A stretch of DNA of 64,000 nucleotides from Gammaproteobacteria bacterium. GTDB lineage: Bacteria > Pseudomonadota > Gammaproteobacteria > Steroidobacterales > Steroidobacteraceae. Positions 1 through 11,147 of the stretch are shown here, piece by piece. Each line of letters opens with the position of its first letter. The stretch's first letter is position 1. Location: assembly GCA_016882265.1 (NCBI GenBank), contig VGVB01000002.1, positions 62,001-126,000 on the forward strand, written 5' to 3'. Under the pieces are notes generated by a model. It had not been told where the DNA came from, made no database searches, and was given only the letters and a program-made list of their open reading frames with translations. The translations under genes and the position numbers were made by a program.

Positions 1-27
1 GGCAAGCCTGGACGCGGACGAACGGTC

Positions 28-2153
28 ATGCCCACCACGCTGCTGCCAGCAAGGTCGATTCGCGCGAGTGTCTGCAGTGGTCTGGCGGCTGCGGCGGCGT
101 TGCCGGCCGCCGCGCAGGACACCGGCCCGCCGGCGACCTGTCGCAGATCGCCAGCGCCGTCCCCAACCTCAATTTCACGACCGCGACCCAGAGCAGCCGC
201 TCGAGCTTCGTCTCGTCGGTCTTCATCCGCGGCGTCGGCCAGCCCGACTTTATCGTGACGACTGATCCCGGCGTCGGCATCTACGTCGACGGCATCTACT
301 ACGGCCGCACCACCGGCGGCGTGGCCGAGCTGACGTACGGCCGCTTCGACCGCACCACGTTCCGCGGCACGCTGAACATACCCTTCACCGACGAACTGCA
401 GGGCCGTTTCGCAGTCTCGACCAGGCGCAGCAATGGCCTTGGCGTCCGCCTCGATTTCGCCACTGGCGCCAAGCGCGCCGATCTCGGCGAAGACGACAGC
501 CTCGCCGCACGGGCGCGCCTGCGCTGGCGCCCAGGCGACCGGTTCGAGGCCAATCTCGCCATCGACGGCACCCGGGTGCGCGAGCCGCAGGTTCCCGACG
601 ACATCCAGGCCATCAATCCGGCCGCACCGCTGCTGGGCTTGTGGAATGCGCTGGTCGGCGGCCCCAATCCATACACGCCGGCCTTCCTGACCGCCGCTGA
701 CTACACCAGCTATGCCACCGGTCCCGGCACTGCCGAGCTGGACCTGTGGGAAACGTCGTTGACACTGGACTGGGATCTCGGGTCGTATCAGTTGAAGTCC
801 ATCACCGCCTACCGCGACATACAGGCGCTGTTCTCCAACGACGGCGATGGAAGCCCGCTGCGCGTGCTCGGCAGCGACATGGTCGACCTCGATCAGGATC
901 AGTTGAGCCAGGAGCTGCAGCTCTCCGGCCGCAGTTTCGGCGATCGGCTCGACTGGCTGGCCGGGCTCTATTACTTCGACGAGTCGGCCTTCGAGATCAC
1001 GCACGCTTACGTGATGCCGGGTATCTGGCAGGTACTCGAGTCGCTGCCGTTCCTGATGGGGCCGGCCGGGCCGATTGGACCCTGCCCGCCGCCGCCCGGT
1101 GCGAGCCAGTTGCCGACACCGGGCCCGCTCGGCTGCACCGGCAATCCGAACAACATCCCGCTCGACCTCGACTTCTGCGGTACTAACGACGTCCAGGTCA
1201 GTAACTACGCTGCGTTCGCGCATGGCACCTACGCTTGCAACGACCGCTGGAGCGCAACAGCCGGACTGCGCTACACGCACGAGCGCAAGGTCCATACGTT
1301 GCTCTACCAGCGCTTCAACAGCGGTTACATCATCGCGCCGCCCGGGACGCGCACGACGCGGTCCTGGGACGCGGTCACGCCGAAGGCAGGGCTCGAGTTC
1401 CGGCCCTCGGACCAGGTGATGTGGTATCTGTCGGCCTCACGCGGCTTCCGCAGTGGCGGGTTCAACGGCCGGCCGTTCTACCGCGATGTCGTCGAGGCTT
1501 TCGATCCCGAATACCTGTGGTCGTATGAACTCCGGGTGAAGTCCACCTGGTTCGAGCGCCGGCTCGTGGCCAACACGGCGATCTTCCACAACCGCTATTC
1601 GGACGTGCAGCTCACCGCCAACCGCGCGACTGCCGACGGCAACGTCGGCGTGTTCACCGAGAACGGCGGCAAGGCCCGTATCGAGGGCTTCGAGCTGGAA
1701 TTGCACGCGCGGCCGGTCGCGGGGCTCGACTTCACCGCCGCCATCGGCTATATCGACGCGCAGTTCACCCACATCGACCCGGGCGTCAGCGTCACGCTCG
1801 CCTCGGTGTTTCCGAAGACGCCGAAGTGGAACGGCAACTTCTCGGTGCAGTACGCCGCGGCGCTGGCCGACTTCGGCTCCCTGACATTGCGCGGCGACTA
1901 TGCCTGTTCGAGCCGCTATTACAATGACGTCATCAACACCCCCGGGCTCGCCCAGAGCGCCTTCGGCCTGGTCAATGCCCGGATTGCGCTGCGAGGCGAG
2001 TCGCAGAGTTGGGAGGTAGCCGTGTTCGACAAGAACCTCACCGACGAACATTACATCACCGCGGGCGTCGACGGCCTCGCCGCGATCGGCTTCAACGAAG
2101 CACAATACACGCGGCCGCGCGAGTGGGGCGTGGCGCTGACATATCGCCTCTGA
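28..2153 (+). pseudogene. TonB-dependent receptor remnant (signal peptide, damaged plug, intact beta-barrel)
   Basis: Signal-peptide-like MPTTLLPARSIRASVCSGLAAAAALPAAAQ (frame of nt 28) is followed in another frame by plug sequence DLSQIASAVPNLNFTTATQSSRSSFVSSVFIRGVGQPDFIVTTDPGVGIYVDGIYYGRTTGG. The plug then jumps straight to AELTYGRFDRTTF, without the usual VLRGPQGTLFGRN-type segment. The barrel runs open to 2153. Confidence 0.75.
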
Positions 2154-2173
2154 ACCGGACTGAGGAGAGCAGA

Positions 2174-3274
2174 TTGACCACCCAGGCTGCCCGGAACAAA
2201 GACGCTCGGGGCGACGTAGCGGAGCGGGCTGCCCGCCTCGTCGCCGAGTCTTTCGTGTTCAACGCGACGGAAGCGCCGACCAGCGGCCGCGAACCGGCGC
2301 GCATGATGTTCACCGGGCTCGACCCGATCGACGACGCACTGCTCGCGGGCTGGCGCGCCCAGGGCTACAACGCGCTGCTGATCCCGCAGGGCTTCCTGGA
2401 CGTCACGACGCTCGGCCCGCTCGCGCACCCCGTGGAACACGCGCTGCGCGTATTCGCGCGCTGGAACGCCTGGGTGGCCGCGCATCCGGACGAACTGATG
2501 CTGCTGACCCGGCCGGAATCGTTCGACGTGGCCCGCGCCAGTGGCCGCATCGGCTTCCTGGTCGGCACGCACTGTGGCGGCGAGATCTTCCGCACCGTTG
2601 ACGACGTGGATTTCTACCACGACGTCGGCCTGCGCCATGCGCTGCTGACCTGCTTCGGTCAGAACCGCCTCGGCACGTCGGCCGATGAGGGGGCCGAGCA
2701 CGACGGCGGCCTGACCCGCTACGGCCGCGCAATCATCGAGCGCATGAACCGGCTGGGCATGGCCGTGGACGTTTCGCACAGCGGGCCGAAGACGCGGCGC
2801 GAGGCGCTCGAGGTCTCGGCGAAACCGGCACTGGTGACGCACGGCAATGCCGCGGCGATCTGCCCGACGGCGCGCAACAACTCCGACGAGATGCTCAAGG
2901 CTCTGGCCGCGCACGGCGGCGTCATCGGCCTGATGTTCTGGCGGCCGATGGTGCGGCTCGAAGACCCGGTGACGCTCGAGCACGTGCTCGACCACTTCGA
3001 CCATGTCTGCCAGTTGATCGGGCCGCAGCATGTCGGTCTGGGCCTCGAGACACCGATGATCGGCTTCGACGCCTGCGAGAACTCATTCGGGCCGGCGGCC
3101 AGCGTCTCCTACCTGAAGAACATCCGCAGCATGGACATCCCCGAGCTGTGCGGCCCGGACCGCGTCCGTACGCTGGTCGAAGGGCTGATCCGTCGCGGCT
3201 ACAGCGACGCCGATATCGCCGGCATGCTTGGCGGCAATTTCGTGCGGGCGTTTCAGGCGATCATGACGGCGTAG
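2174..3274 (+). CDS. Membrane dipeptidase (peptidase family M19)
   Basis: Contains DVSHSGPKTRREALEVSAKPALVTHGNAAAICPTARN and QLIGPQHVGLGLE, typical of M19. TTG start at 2174 preceded by GAGGAG. Confidence 0.85.
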   Translation: MTTQAARNKDARGDVAERAARLVAESFVFNATEAPTSGREPARMMFTGLDPIDDALLAGWRAQGYNALLIPQGFLDVTTLGPLAHPVEHALRVFARWNAWVAAHPDELMLLTRPESFDVARASGRIGFLVGTHCGGEIFRTVDDVDFYHDVGLRHALLTCFGQNRLGTSADEGAEHDGGLTRYGRAIIERMNRLGMAVDVSHSGPKTRREALEVSAKPALVTHGNAAAICPTARNNSDEMLKALAAHGGVIGLMFWRPMVRLEDPVTLEHVLDHFDHVCQLIGPQHVGLGLETPMIGFDACENSFGPAASVSYLKNIRSMDIPELCGPDRVRTLVEGLIRRGYSDADIAGMLGGNFVRAFQAIMTA

Positions 3275-3298
3275 GTTGGCGCCAGCGCCGGCAGCCAT

Positions 3299-3550
3299 TC
3301 ACGCCGCCGCGCGAAGCCGGCTGCGCAGGAATTCCGGTGCCAGGTCGGCTCCGTTCGGCCATACGATCGTTCTCAGCTCCGGGTGCAGTCGCACCTGCGC
3401 GAACACGCCCGGATCGCGCAGCGGCTCAAATACCGGGCCATTGAGCTCACCAGCGAGATCCACCACGCCCTCGGTGCCATCGCTGAAGCGGAGCCGTATG
3501 CTGTACCCGGCAACATACTGCGCAGCCACAATTCTCGGCAGCATCGTCAT
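3299..3550 (-). CDS. DUF2442 domain protein
   Basis: 83 aa; YSIRLRFSDGTEGVVDLAGEL and DLAPEFL are typical of DUF2442. Confidence 0.75.
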   Translation of the reverse strand: MTMLPRIVAAQYVAGYSIRLRFSDGTEGVVDLAGELNGPVFEPLRDPGVFAQVRLHPELRTIVWPNGADLAPEFLRSRLRAAA

Positions 3551-3807
3551 TACTTCAGTGGAGCGATATTAGGCAACGGCTGGCGGTTCTCTGCAAGCCT
3601 CCAGGCCTCCAGCAGTTCAGCCTGATGCAAATGCCGCTATTCCTGAACATGGCCGAGAGCCCGGCGCGGCAGAAAACCTGCTACGTCGCCCGTTTCAATC
3701 GCAATAGTCGCCTCGTATTCCCCGTAGACGGCATGAAGATGAGGCGGCCCATGATCGCGGTAGTACATCGCGATGATGATCCCAAGGAAACGGCACAGTT
3801 CCGGCAT
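3550..3807 (-). pseudogene. DUF4160 domain protein with in-frame amber stop
   Basis: Reading from ATG at 3807: MPELCRFLGIIIAMYYRDHGPPHLHAVYGEYEATIAIETGDVAGFLPRRALGHVQE-TAG-RHLHQAELLEAWRLAENRQPLPNIAPLK-TAA. The TAG (3639..3637) replaces an expected Trp. The final TAA overlaps the DUF2442 ATG (TAATG). Confidence 0.75.
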
Positions 3808-3836
3808 GGTGCGGCTCCCCGGCTACCGAACCCAGT

Positions 3837-4613
3837 CTACGGACTTTCGCTCGCAACGGCCGGCCGCAAATCCACCCAGGTCGCCATCGCCCGCGCGCAG
3901 AGTTCGCCACTGCCGTCGAACACCGCAGTGCCGGCGCAGCTCCTGCGGCCCTCGCTGCTAATGACCCAGCCGATGACGACACAGGCCTCACCGGCGTGCA
4001 CACGCCGGTCGATGCGCGCGGCAAACTGGCCGAGCAGCGCCATCCGCGGGTAGCCGCCGATCGCGAAATAGCCGGGACAATCGAGCGCGGCCCAGATGAA
4101 CTCGGGTGCCAGCTTGCCGTCCGCGCCGGCCAGCGACGCATCCGGCAGCCACGGCGCCGCCCACAGATCGCGCCCGGCGACCGCGCCGGCGAACACCCGC
4201 ATGCCGTCGCCGCGCTCGCGCTCCGGTCCGCAGACGAAGCAGCGCGGGAACGGGTGGCCGCGGAAACCCGGATAGCCCCGCGCAGCTGCCAGTGCGTCGG
4301 CATAGCTCGGCGGTTCGGGCACCGCGAGCTGCAGCACCTGCGGCCGCCCGGTGGCGATCAGCTCCGCTCCGTGCAGCAGCAGGAGCCGGTTCTGCTCCGG
4401 ATCCTCGCGCACCTCGAGCGGCCGGTCGAGCGGTGGCGGTTGCAGCAGGCGCACCTCGATCGGTACGGCCGACTGGCCCGCGAGCATGCCGCAGACATAG
4501 CCGCCGTTGCCGGACTGTGGCGGCCCGCAGAAGCGACGCCCGATCACGATGAACCGGCTGGCAGTCACGAACCGGAACCCCTCGCCCGCGGCACTTCCCG
4601 GCCACTGGTGCAT
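3837..4613 (-). CDS. Conserved hypothetical protein, possibly hotdog/thioesterase-like
   Basis: 258-aa ORF with good coding character (CFVCGPER, two-half arrangement). Family assignment is tentative. Confidence 0.55.
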   Translation of the reverse strand: MHQWPGSAAGEGFRFVTASRFIVIGRRFCGPPQSGNGGYVCGMLAGQSAVPIEVRLLQPPPLDRPLEVREDPEQNRLLLLHGAELIATGRPQVLQLAVPEPPSYADALAAARGYPGFRGHPFPRCFVCGPERERGDGMRVFAGAVAGRDLWAAPWLPDASLAGADGKLAPEFIWAALDCPGYFAIGGYPRMALLGQFAARIDRRVHAGEACVVIGWVISSEGRRSCAGTAVFDGSGELCARAMATWVDLRPAVASESP

Positions 4614-4710
4614 CGTAACGGATCGCCCGGCGGATTACTTTCGTCCAAGATCCCCCGTCACCGGATGCGGTTGAATCTCCGTCCAGGCCCGGACACGAGG
4701 CGCAACGACC

Positions 4711-5706
4711 ATGTCACCCGGTGACGCACACAGGACCGCCTTTCTGACCGGCGGCACGGGATTCGTCGGCAGCAATCTGGCGCGCGAGTTGCTTGCGGCC
4801 GGCTGGCGGGTGCTGGCGCTGCAGCGACCGGGATCGCCACCCGGCAAGCTGCAGGGTCTGGCGGTCGAAGCGGTGTCCGGGGACATCACCGATGCAGCAT
4901 CGTTGCGAGCCGCCATTCCGGAAAGCGTGGACGCCGTCTTCCACGTGGCTGGCAGCATCAACGTGTGGTCGCGCGGCAATGCCGAGCAGACCCGGGTCAA
5001 CGTCGGCGGTACCGCCAACATGGTCGACGCGGCGCTGGCCCGTGGCGCGCGCGCGTTCATCCACACCTCGACCGTGTCGGCGTACGGCCGGCACGCGCAG
5101 CCGATCACGGAAGCGACCGTATCGAACGCCGGGCAGTCGTGGATCAACTACGAAAGGACCAAGTGGCTGGCCGAAGAGGAAGTGCGCCGCGGCGCGCGCC
5201 TGGGCCTGCGCGCAGTGATCATCAACCCCTGTGCGATCTTCGGCCCCGGCGACACGCATGGCTGGGCGCAGTTCTTCTTCCTGCTGCGGGACGGCAAGGT
5301 CAAGGGGATTCCGCCGGGGCGCCTGACTTTCAACGACGTCGGCGAGGTCGCGCGCGCGCATCTCGCCGCCGTGGACCGGGGTCGCGCCGGCGCGAACTAC
5401 ATCCTCAGCGGCTACGAGACCTCGTTCGAGGAAATGCTGCGGTCGATGGCCGACATGCTCGGCGTCGAGCTCCGGGCGAAGGTTATGCCGGCACCATTGC
5501 TGCGTCTGATCGGCCGGATCAACAGCCTGGTCGCGGCCGTCACCGGCCGGCCGCCGGAAATCTCACACGAGATGGCGACGATGGTCAGCCTGCCGGTGAT
5601 CTGCGGCAGCGACAGCGCCGAACGCGAACTGGGCTACCGCAAGGTGCCGCTGCGCCAGTGCCTCGGCGACAGCCTCGCCTGGCTGCGCGCGCAGAAGCTG
5701 ATCTGA
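4711..5706 (+). CDS. NAD-dependent epimerase/dehydratase (extended SDR, dihydroflavonol-4-reductase-like)
   Basis: AFLTGGTGFVGSNLARELL Rossmann motif; YERTKWLAEEEV (YxxxK). Confidence 0.85.
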   Translation: MSPGDAHRTAFLTGGTGFVGSNLARELLAAGWRVLALQRPGSPPGKLQGLAVEAVSGDITDAASLRAAIPESVDAVFHVAGSINVWSRGNAEQTRVNVGGTANMVDAALARGARAFIHTSTVSAYGRHAQPITEATVSNAGQSWINYERTKWLAEEEVRRGARLGLRAVIINPCAIFGPGDTHGWAQFFFLLRDGKVKGIPPGRLTFNDVGEVARAHLAAVDRGRAGANYILSGYETSFEEMLRSMADMLGVELRAKVMPAPLLRLIGRINSLVAAVTGRPPEISHEMATMVSLPVICGSDSAERELGYRKVPLRQCLGDSLAWLRAQKLI

Positions 5707-5709
5707 GAT

Positions 5710-6483
5710 TCAGGCCGGCGCGCGCAGGCCGCGGAGGAAGGCGGCCGGATCCTGACCGCCGGCGATGGCCTCGATCAGCGCCGAACCGACCACCACGCCG
5801 TCGGCGTGGCCGGCGAGGGCGGCGACCTGCGCTGCATTGCGGATACCGAAGCCGGCGCACACCGGCAGGTCGGTGAGCGCCCGGATCTGGTCGAGATACG
5901 CGTGCAGATCCGTGTCCACCTGACGCTCGCTGCCCGTGACGCCGCCGCTGGTCGCGGCATAGACGAAGCCGCGCGCCACGTCCGCCCGGCGCGCCAGCTC
6001 GGCGGGCGGCAGCAGCGGAGTCACAAGCTGCACCAGTGCCAGTTCCTCGGCCTCGAGAGCGGAACGCATCCGTTGCTCTTCCTCAGGTAACTGGTCGGGT
6101 ACGAGCAGTCCGGCTACGCCGGCGCTGCGCAGCGCGCTGGCCAGGTGAGCGCTGCCGAATGCCAGCAACGGCACCCGATAGCTCATCAGCACGAGCGGTG
6201 GCTGCGGTGGCAGCGCCAGTTCGGCGAGTTGCTGCAGGACCCGCTCGAGTGTGACGCCAGCCGCCAGTGCCTGCCGGCTCGCGCGCCGGATCACGGGCCC
6301 GTCGGCAACCGGATCGCAATGCGGCACGCCGATTTCGATGGCGGCCGCAACGGTGGATACCGCGCTGATCAGTTCCACGAACCGGTTCGGATTCGGGTGA
6401 CCGGCCATCAGGAACGCTACCAGCGCCGGTTCGCTGCCGGCGCGGGCGCGAAGCGCCGCGGAAATTGCCTCGCCGGGACGCAT
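5710..6483 (-). CDS. trpA: Tryptophan synthase alpha chain
   Basis: AAIEIGVPHCDPVADGPVI keeps the Glu/Asp catalytic context of TrpA; TSGGVTGSE; GFGIRNAAQ. ATG overlaps the trpF stop (TGATG). Confidence 0.85.
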   Translation of the reverse strand: MRPGEAISAALRARAGSEPALVAFLMAGHPNPNRFVELISAVSTVAAAIEIGVPHCDPVADGPVIRRASRQALAAGVTLERVLQQLAELALPPQPPLVLMSYRVPLLAFGSAHLASALRSAGVAGLLVPDQLPEEEQRMRSALEAEELALVQLVTPLLPPAELARRADVARGFVYAATSGGVTGSERQVDTDLHAYLDQIRALTDLPVCAGFGIRNAAQVAALAGHADGVVVGSALIEAIAGGQDPAAFLRGLRAPA

Positions 6484-7073
6484 CAGCCGGCCAGCGCAGC
6501 GCGCGCTGCCCGGACGAAGTCCCGGATCATCGCGGGATCCTTGATTCCCGGCCGGCACTCGACACCGCTCGATACGTCGACGCCGCGCGGCCGGACCCGC
6601 GCGACGGCCGCAGCGACATTGCCAGCATGAATGCCACCAGCCAGGATCAGCTCGCAGCGCGGCGCGAGGGCGGCCGCAGCGGGCCAGTCAGCCTGTTCAC
6701 CGCGGCCGCTGCGCGCGGCGTCGAACAGCACGCGCCCCGGCAGCGGATCCGGCAGCGCTGCACCGGAGCGCAGCACGGGCCAGCGCTGGATCGCGGCCGG
6801 CAGGCACAGTTGCTCGAGGTCGGTCGCATCGGTCTGCCACGCATCCGGCCGGAAAGCGCTGAGGATCTGGTCCACCAGATCTGGTGACGGATGCAGAGTT
6901 ACCGCAAACCGTAACACCGGCACCGCTGCGGCGAGCGCCGCGGCGCGGGCTGGCGTCAGATTGCGCGGCGACGGGCCATGGAACACGAAGCCGATGGCGT
7001 CGGCGCCGGCGGCGACGGCCGCCTCGACGGCTGCTGCCGTCGTGATGCCGCAGATCTTGATCAGCAGGCTCAC
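6483..7073 (-). CDS. trpF: Phosphoribosylanthranilate isomerase
   Basis: LLIKICGIT and GADAIGFVFHGPSPRNLT N-terminus, ILAGGI and GVDVSSGVE C-terminus. GTG start overlaps the trpC stop (GTGA). Confidence 0.9.
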   Translation of the reverse strand: MSLLIKICGITTAAAVEAAVAAGADAIGFVFHGPSPRNLTPARAAALAAAVPVLRFAVTLHPSPDLVDQILSAFRPDAWQTDATDLEQLCLPAAIQRWPVLRSGAALPDPLPGRVLFDAARSGRGEQADWPAAAALAPRCELILAGGIHAGNVAAAVARVRPRGVDVSSGVECRPGIKDPAMIRDFVRAARAALAG

Positions 7074-7975
7074 GCGGCCGCCCGTCCCGCGCCGAGCATG
7101 GCGCGCACCGTCGCGCCGGGATCGGCGGCCGCCATCAGTGCACCGCCGACCAGCGCGAGTCGATATCCCTGGCGCGCGACTGCGGCGCAGTCGGCCGGGC
7201 TCGCAAGGCCGCTTTCGGCGACCCACGGCCATCCGCGTGGCAACCGCGGCGCCAGCTCGGCGAACCGCTCCGGCCGCACCTCGAGCGTGTTCAGGTCGCG
7301 GCAGTTGACGCCGAGGAGTACGCACGGTTCGCCGGCATGGACAGGGCGGGATCGGACATGGGAGCGGTCCGCAGGCGAGTTTTCCGATTCTTCCGAGCCT
7401 GCGGACCGCTCCCGTGGCCGAGACCCACCAGTCCATGCCGGCAGGCATTCGAGGTCCGCAGCGTCAAACGCCTCGACCAGTACGAACAGCCCGAGCTCGC
7501 GCGCACAGTCCAGCATCTCGGCGACCAGCGCTGGCGACAGCAAGCGGAGGATCAGCAGCGCGCCGCCGGCGCCGGCCGCGCGCGCCTCGCAGAGCTGGTA
7601 CGGATCGACGAGGAAGTCCTTCCGCATGACCGGCACGCTGAGCGGCTGCAGCGCTGCCGCTGCGGCGGCCAGATGCTCCAGCCGGCCGGCGAAACGCGTC
7701 GGTTCGGTGAGCACGGACACAGCCGCTGTGCCGGCCGCAGCGTAAGCCTCGACCCTTGCGCAGACATCATCGCCGCCGCCGCCCAGCCGACCAAGTGCCG
7801 GCGACCGCAGCTTGAATTCGGCGATCAGATCGAAACCATGTCCCAGGCGCAGCGCCGGCGCGGGCGGAACATCGAGCGCCCGCCTGCGCAGCACCGCGAG
7901 CGACTCGCCGGCCAGCGACTGCCGCGCGCGCGCCGCGCTCGCCCGGGCCATCTCGTCCAGGAATTCCGCCATCAA
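7070..7975 (-). CDS. trpC: Indole-3-glycerol phosphate synthase carrying an internal palindrome-encoded insertion
   Basis: LIAEFKLRSPALG, VSVLTEPTRFAG, VMRKDFLVDPYQ, LLGVNCRDLNTL and VAESGL motifs. An extra segment ECLPAWTGGSRPRERSAGSEESENSPADRSHVRSRPVHAGEP interrupts the normal spacing before LLGVNCRDL. Confidence 0.9.
   Translation of the reverse strand: MMAEFLDEMARASAARARQSLAGESLAVLRRRALDVPPAPALRLGHGFDLIAEFKLRSPALGRLGGGGDDVCARVEAYAAAGTAAVSVLTEPTRFAGRLEHLAAAAAALQPLSVPVMRKDFLVDPYQLCEARAAGAGGALLILRLLSPALVAEMLDCARELGLFVLVEAFDAADLECLPAWTGGSRPRERSAGSEESENSPADRSHVRSRPVHAGEPCVLLGVNCRDLNTLEVRPERFAELAPRLPRGWPWVAESGLASPADCAAVARQGYRLALVGGALMAAADPGATVRAMLGAGRAAA
7331..7442. repeat. 112-bp REP/BIME-like palindrome inside trpC
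   Basis: 46-nt arms, about 38 of 46 paired: GCCGGCATGGAC...ATGGGAGCGGTCCGCAGGC / GCCTGCGGACCGCTCCCGTGG...GTCCATGCCGGC. Confidence 0.9.
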
Positions 7976-9003
7976 TGGTGTTCCCGGCCGAAAGCGGCGA
8001 CCTCAGCGAGCAACCGGGCGGCACGGCCCTCGTCGATCGCCGCGGCGGCGAGGGCTGCCCCCGCGTGCGGGTCGGGCGCCAGACCCGTGACCTCGGCGAC
8101 CAGTGCCGCGCCCATGACCAGGGCGTCGCGATGCGGCCCGCGATCCTCGCCCCGGAGCACTGCGCACAGCCGCCCGGCGTTATGCGCGGCATCGGCGCCC
8201 TGCAGTTCGCGTTCGTCACAGCGGGGCAGGCCGAAGTGCTCCGGCGTACGCCGGAGCTCCACGACCCGGCCCGGACGCACATCGCAGAGCAGAAAGTCAG
8301 TCGCCGGCGTCGGTTCGTCCCAGCCGGTGGTACCGTGAACAACGAAGGCGCGCTCGATCGGCATGCCGGCCAGCGTCTGCGCCAGCAGCCGCGCAACCTC
8401 CTCACTCCAGGCTCCGATCACCGCCCACGGTGTCTCCGCCGGATTCGCCAGTGGGCCGAGCAGGTTGAACACGGTACGCACGCCGAGTGCCGCGCGCACC
8501 GGCGCGATGGCCCTCATCGCCGGATGGTAGTGCGGCGCGAACAGGAACGTGAAGCCAGTGCGCTCGAGGCAGCGCCCGGCCGCGCATTCATCGAGCGGCA
8601 GCGGCAGACCCAGCGCCTCGATCACATCGGCACTGCCGCAGCGTGACGACACCGAGCGGTTGCCATGCTTGACTACGCGCACACCGCAGGCCGCCGCCAG
8701 CAACGCCGCGCCGGTCGACAAATTGAACGAATGCGAGCCGTCGCCGCCGGTTCCGGCCACATCCACGATCGGTCCGCCCGCCGCGAGCTGCGGCCGCCGC
8801 GCCAGCGCGCGCATCGCCCGCGCGAGGCCGCGGACTTCGGCCGGTGTCAGTTGCTTGAGGCCCAGCGCCGCGAGCAGTGCGCCGGCCATCGCCGGCGTCA
8901 TCGCGGCATCGGTCAGCTCGTACAGCAGCTCGCCGGCCTGCTGCTCGGACAGGTCGCGCCGCGCGAGCAGAATTTCGAGCGTCTGCTGGCCGGGACGGTT
9001 CAC
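7972..9003 (-). CDS. trpD: Anthranilate phosphoribosyltransferase
   Basis: [51 protein letters not shown] start overlaps the trpG stop (GTGA). Confidence 0.92.
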   Translation of the reverse strand: MNRPGQQTLEILLARRDLSEQQAGELLYELTDAAMTPAMAGALLAALGLKQLTPAEVRGLARAMRALARRPQLAAGGPIVDVAGTGGDGSHSFNLSTGAALLAAACGVRVVKHGNRSVSSRCGSADVIEALGLPLPLDECAAGRCLERTGFTFLFAPHYHPAMRAIAPVRAALGVRTVFNLLGPLANPAETPWAVIGAWSEEVARLLAQTLAGMPIERAFVVHGTTGWDEPTPATDFLLCDVRPGRVVELRRTPEHFGLPRCDERELQGADAAHNAGRLCAVLRGEDRGPHRDALVMGAALVAEVTGLAPDPHAGAALAAAAIDEGRAARLLAEVAAFGREHH

Positions 9004-9580
9004 GGCGGCGGCCCCTGCCGCAGAAAGTTGCGCAGCAGCCGCGCGCCCTCCGGAGTGAGCACACTCTCGGGATGGAACTGCACGCCCTCGAGCGCGAGCG
9101 TCCGGTGCCGCACCCCCATGATCTCGCCCTCTGCCGTCCAGGCACTGATCGCCAACTCCTCCGGCAAGGTCGTCCGCTCCGCAATCAGCGAGTGATAACG
9201 GCCGGCTTCCAGCGGATTGGGCAAGCCGTCGAATACGCCGCACCCGTCGTGCAGCACCGGTGAGGTCTTGCCATGCATCAGCCGCGGCGCCCGCACGACC
9301 CGCCCGCCATGGACCGCGACGAGCGCCTGGTGTCCGAGACAGACGCCGAGCACCGGGATCCAGCCGGCGAAAGCCTCGATCATGCGCAGCGACACGCCGG
9401 CCTCCTGCGGCGCACCGGGGCCAGGCGAAATGCACAGGTGGGTCGGTCCGAGCGCGCGTGCCGCGGCGACGTCGATCTCGTCGTTGCGGTGAACGAGCAC
9501 CTCGGCGCCGAGCATGCGGAAGGCCTGCACCAGGTTGTACGTGAACGAGTCGTAGTTATCGATCAGCAGCAGGTGTGGCT

Positions 9581-9584
<4 letters not shown>
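9000..9584 (-). CDS. trpG: Anthranilate synthase component II (glutamine amidotransferase)
   Basis: [25 protein letters not shown] catalytic Cys, [13 protein letters not shown] start overlaps the trpE stop. Confidence 0.93.
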
Positions 9585-10972
<1,388 letters not shown>

Positions 10973-10977
10973 GCAAC

Positions 10978-11011
10978 AAAAAACCCATCCCCGGGGCTGC
11001 CGGAGATGGGT
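10978..11011 (-). terminator. trp attenuator terminator hairpin
   Basis: Minus strand ACCCATCTCCGG-CAGCC-CCGGGGATGGGT-TTTTT: 12-bp stem with one G-U, then a U-run, ending 5 nt before the trpE ATG. Confidence 0.85.
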
Positions 11012-11038
11012 CCTGGTTGGTTCGGGGGAAAAACGCGA

Positions 11039-11113
11039 CTAAGCGACCAGCGCCCACTCCGGAGAGCCGGGGCGCCACCACCATCCTGCCAAGGTCACGA
11101 GCCGCGTGTTCAT
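11039..11113 (-). CDS. trpL: trp operon leader peptide MNTRLVTLAGWWWRPGSPEWALVA
   Basis: 24-aa ORF with three consecutive Trp codons plus a fourth, immediately upstream of an intrinsic terminator and trpE. GCGCCC/GGGCGC and CCGGAG-TGGG segments allow 1:2 and 2:3 pairings. Confidence 0.88.
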   Translation of the reverse strand: MNTRLVTLAGWWWRPGSPEWALVA

Positions 11114-11147
11114 TGCCAGGCAGTATCGCGTCCCGGTGGCGCCGCGG

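Noticed and set aside
2051-3031. 326-aa minus ORF antisense to the M19 dipeptidase
   Set aside because: Shadow ORF opposite a well-supported CDS.
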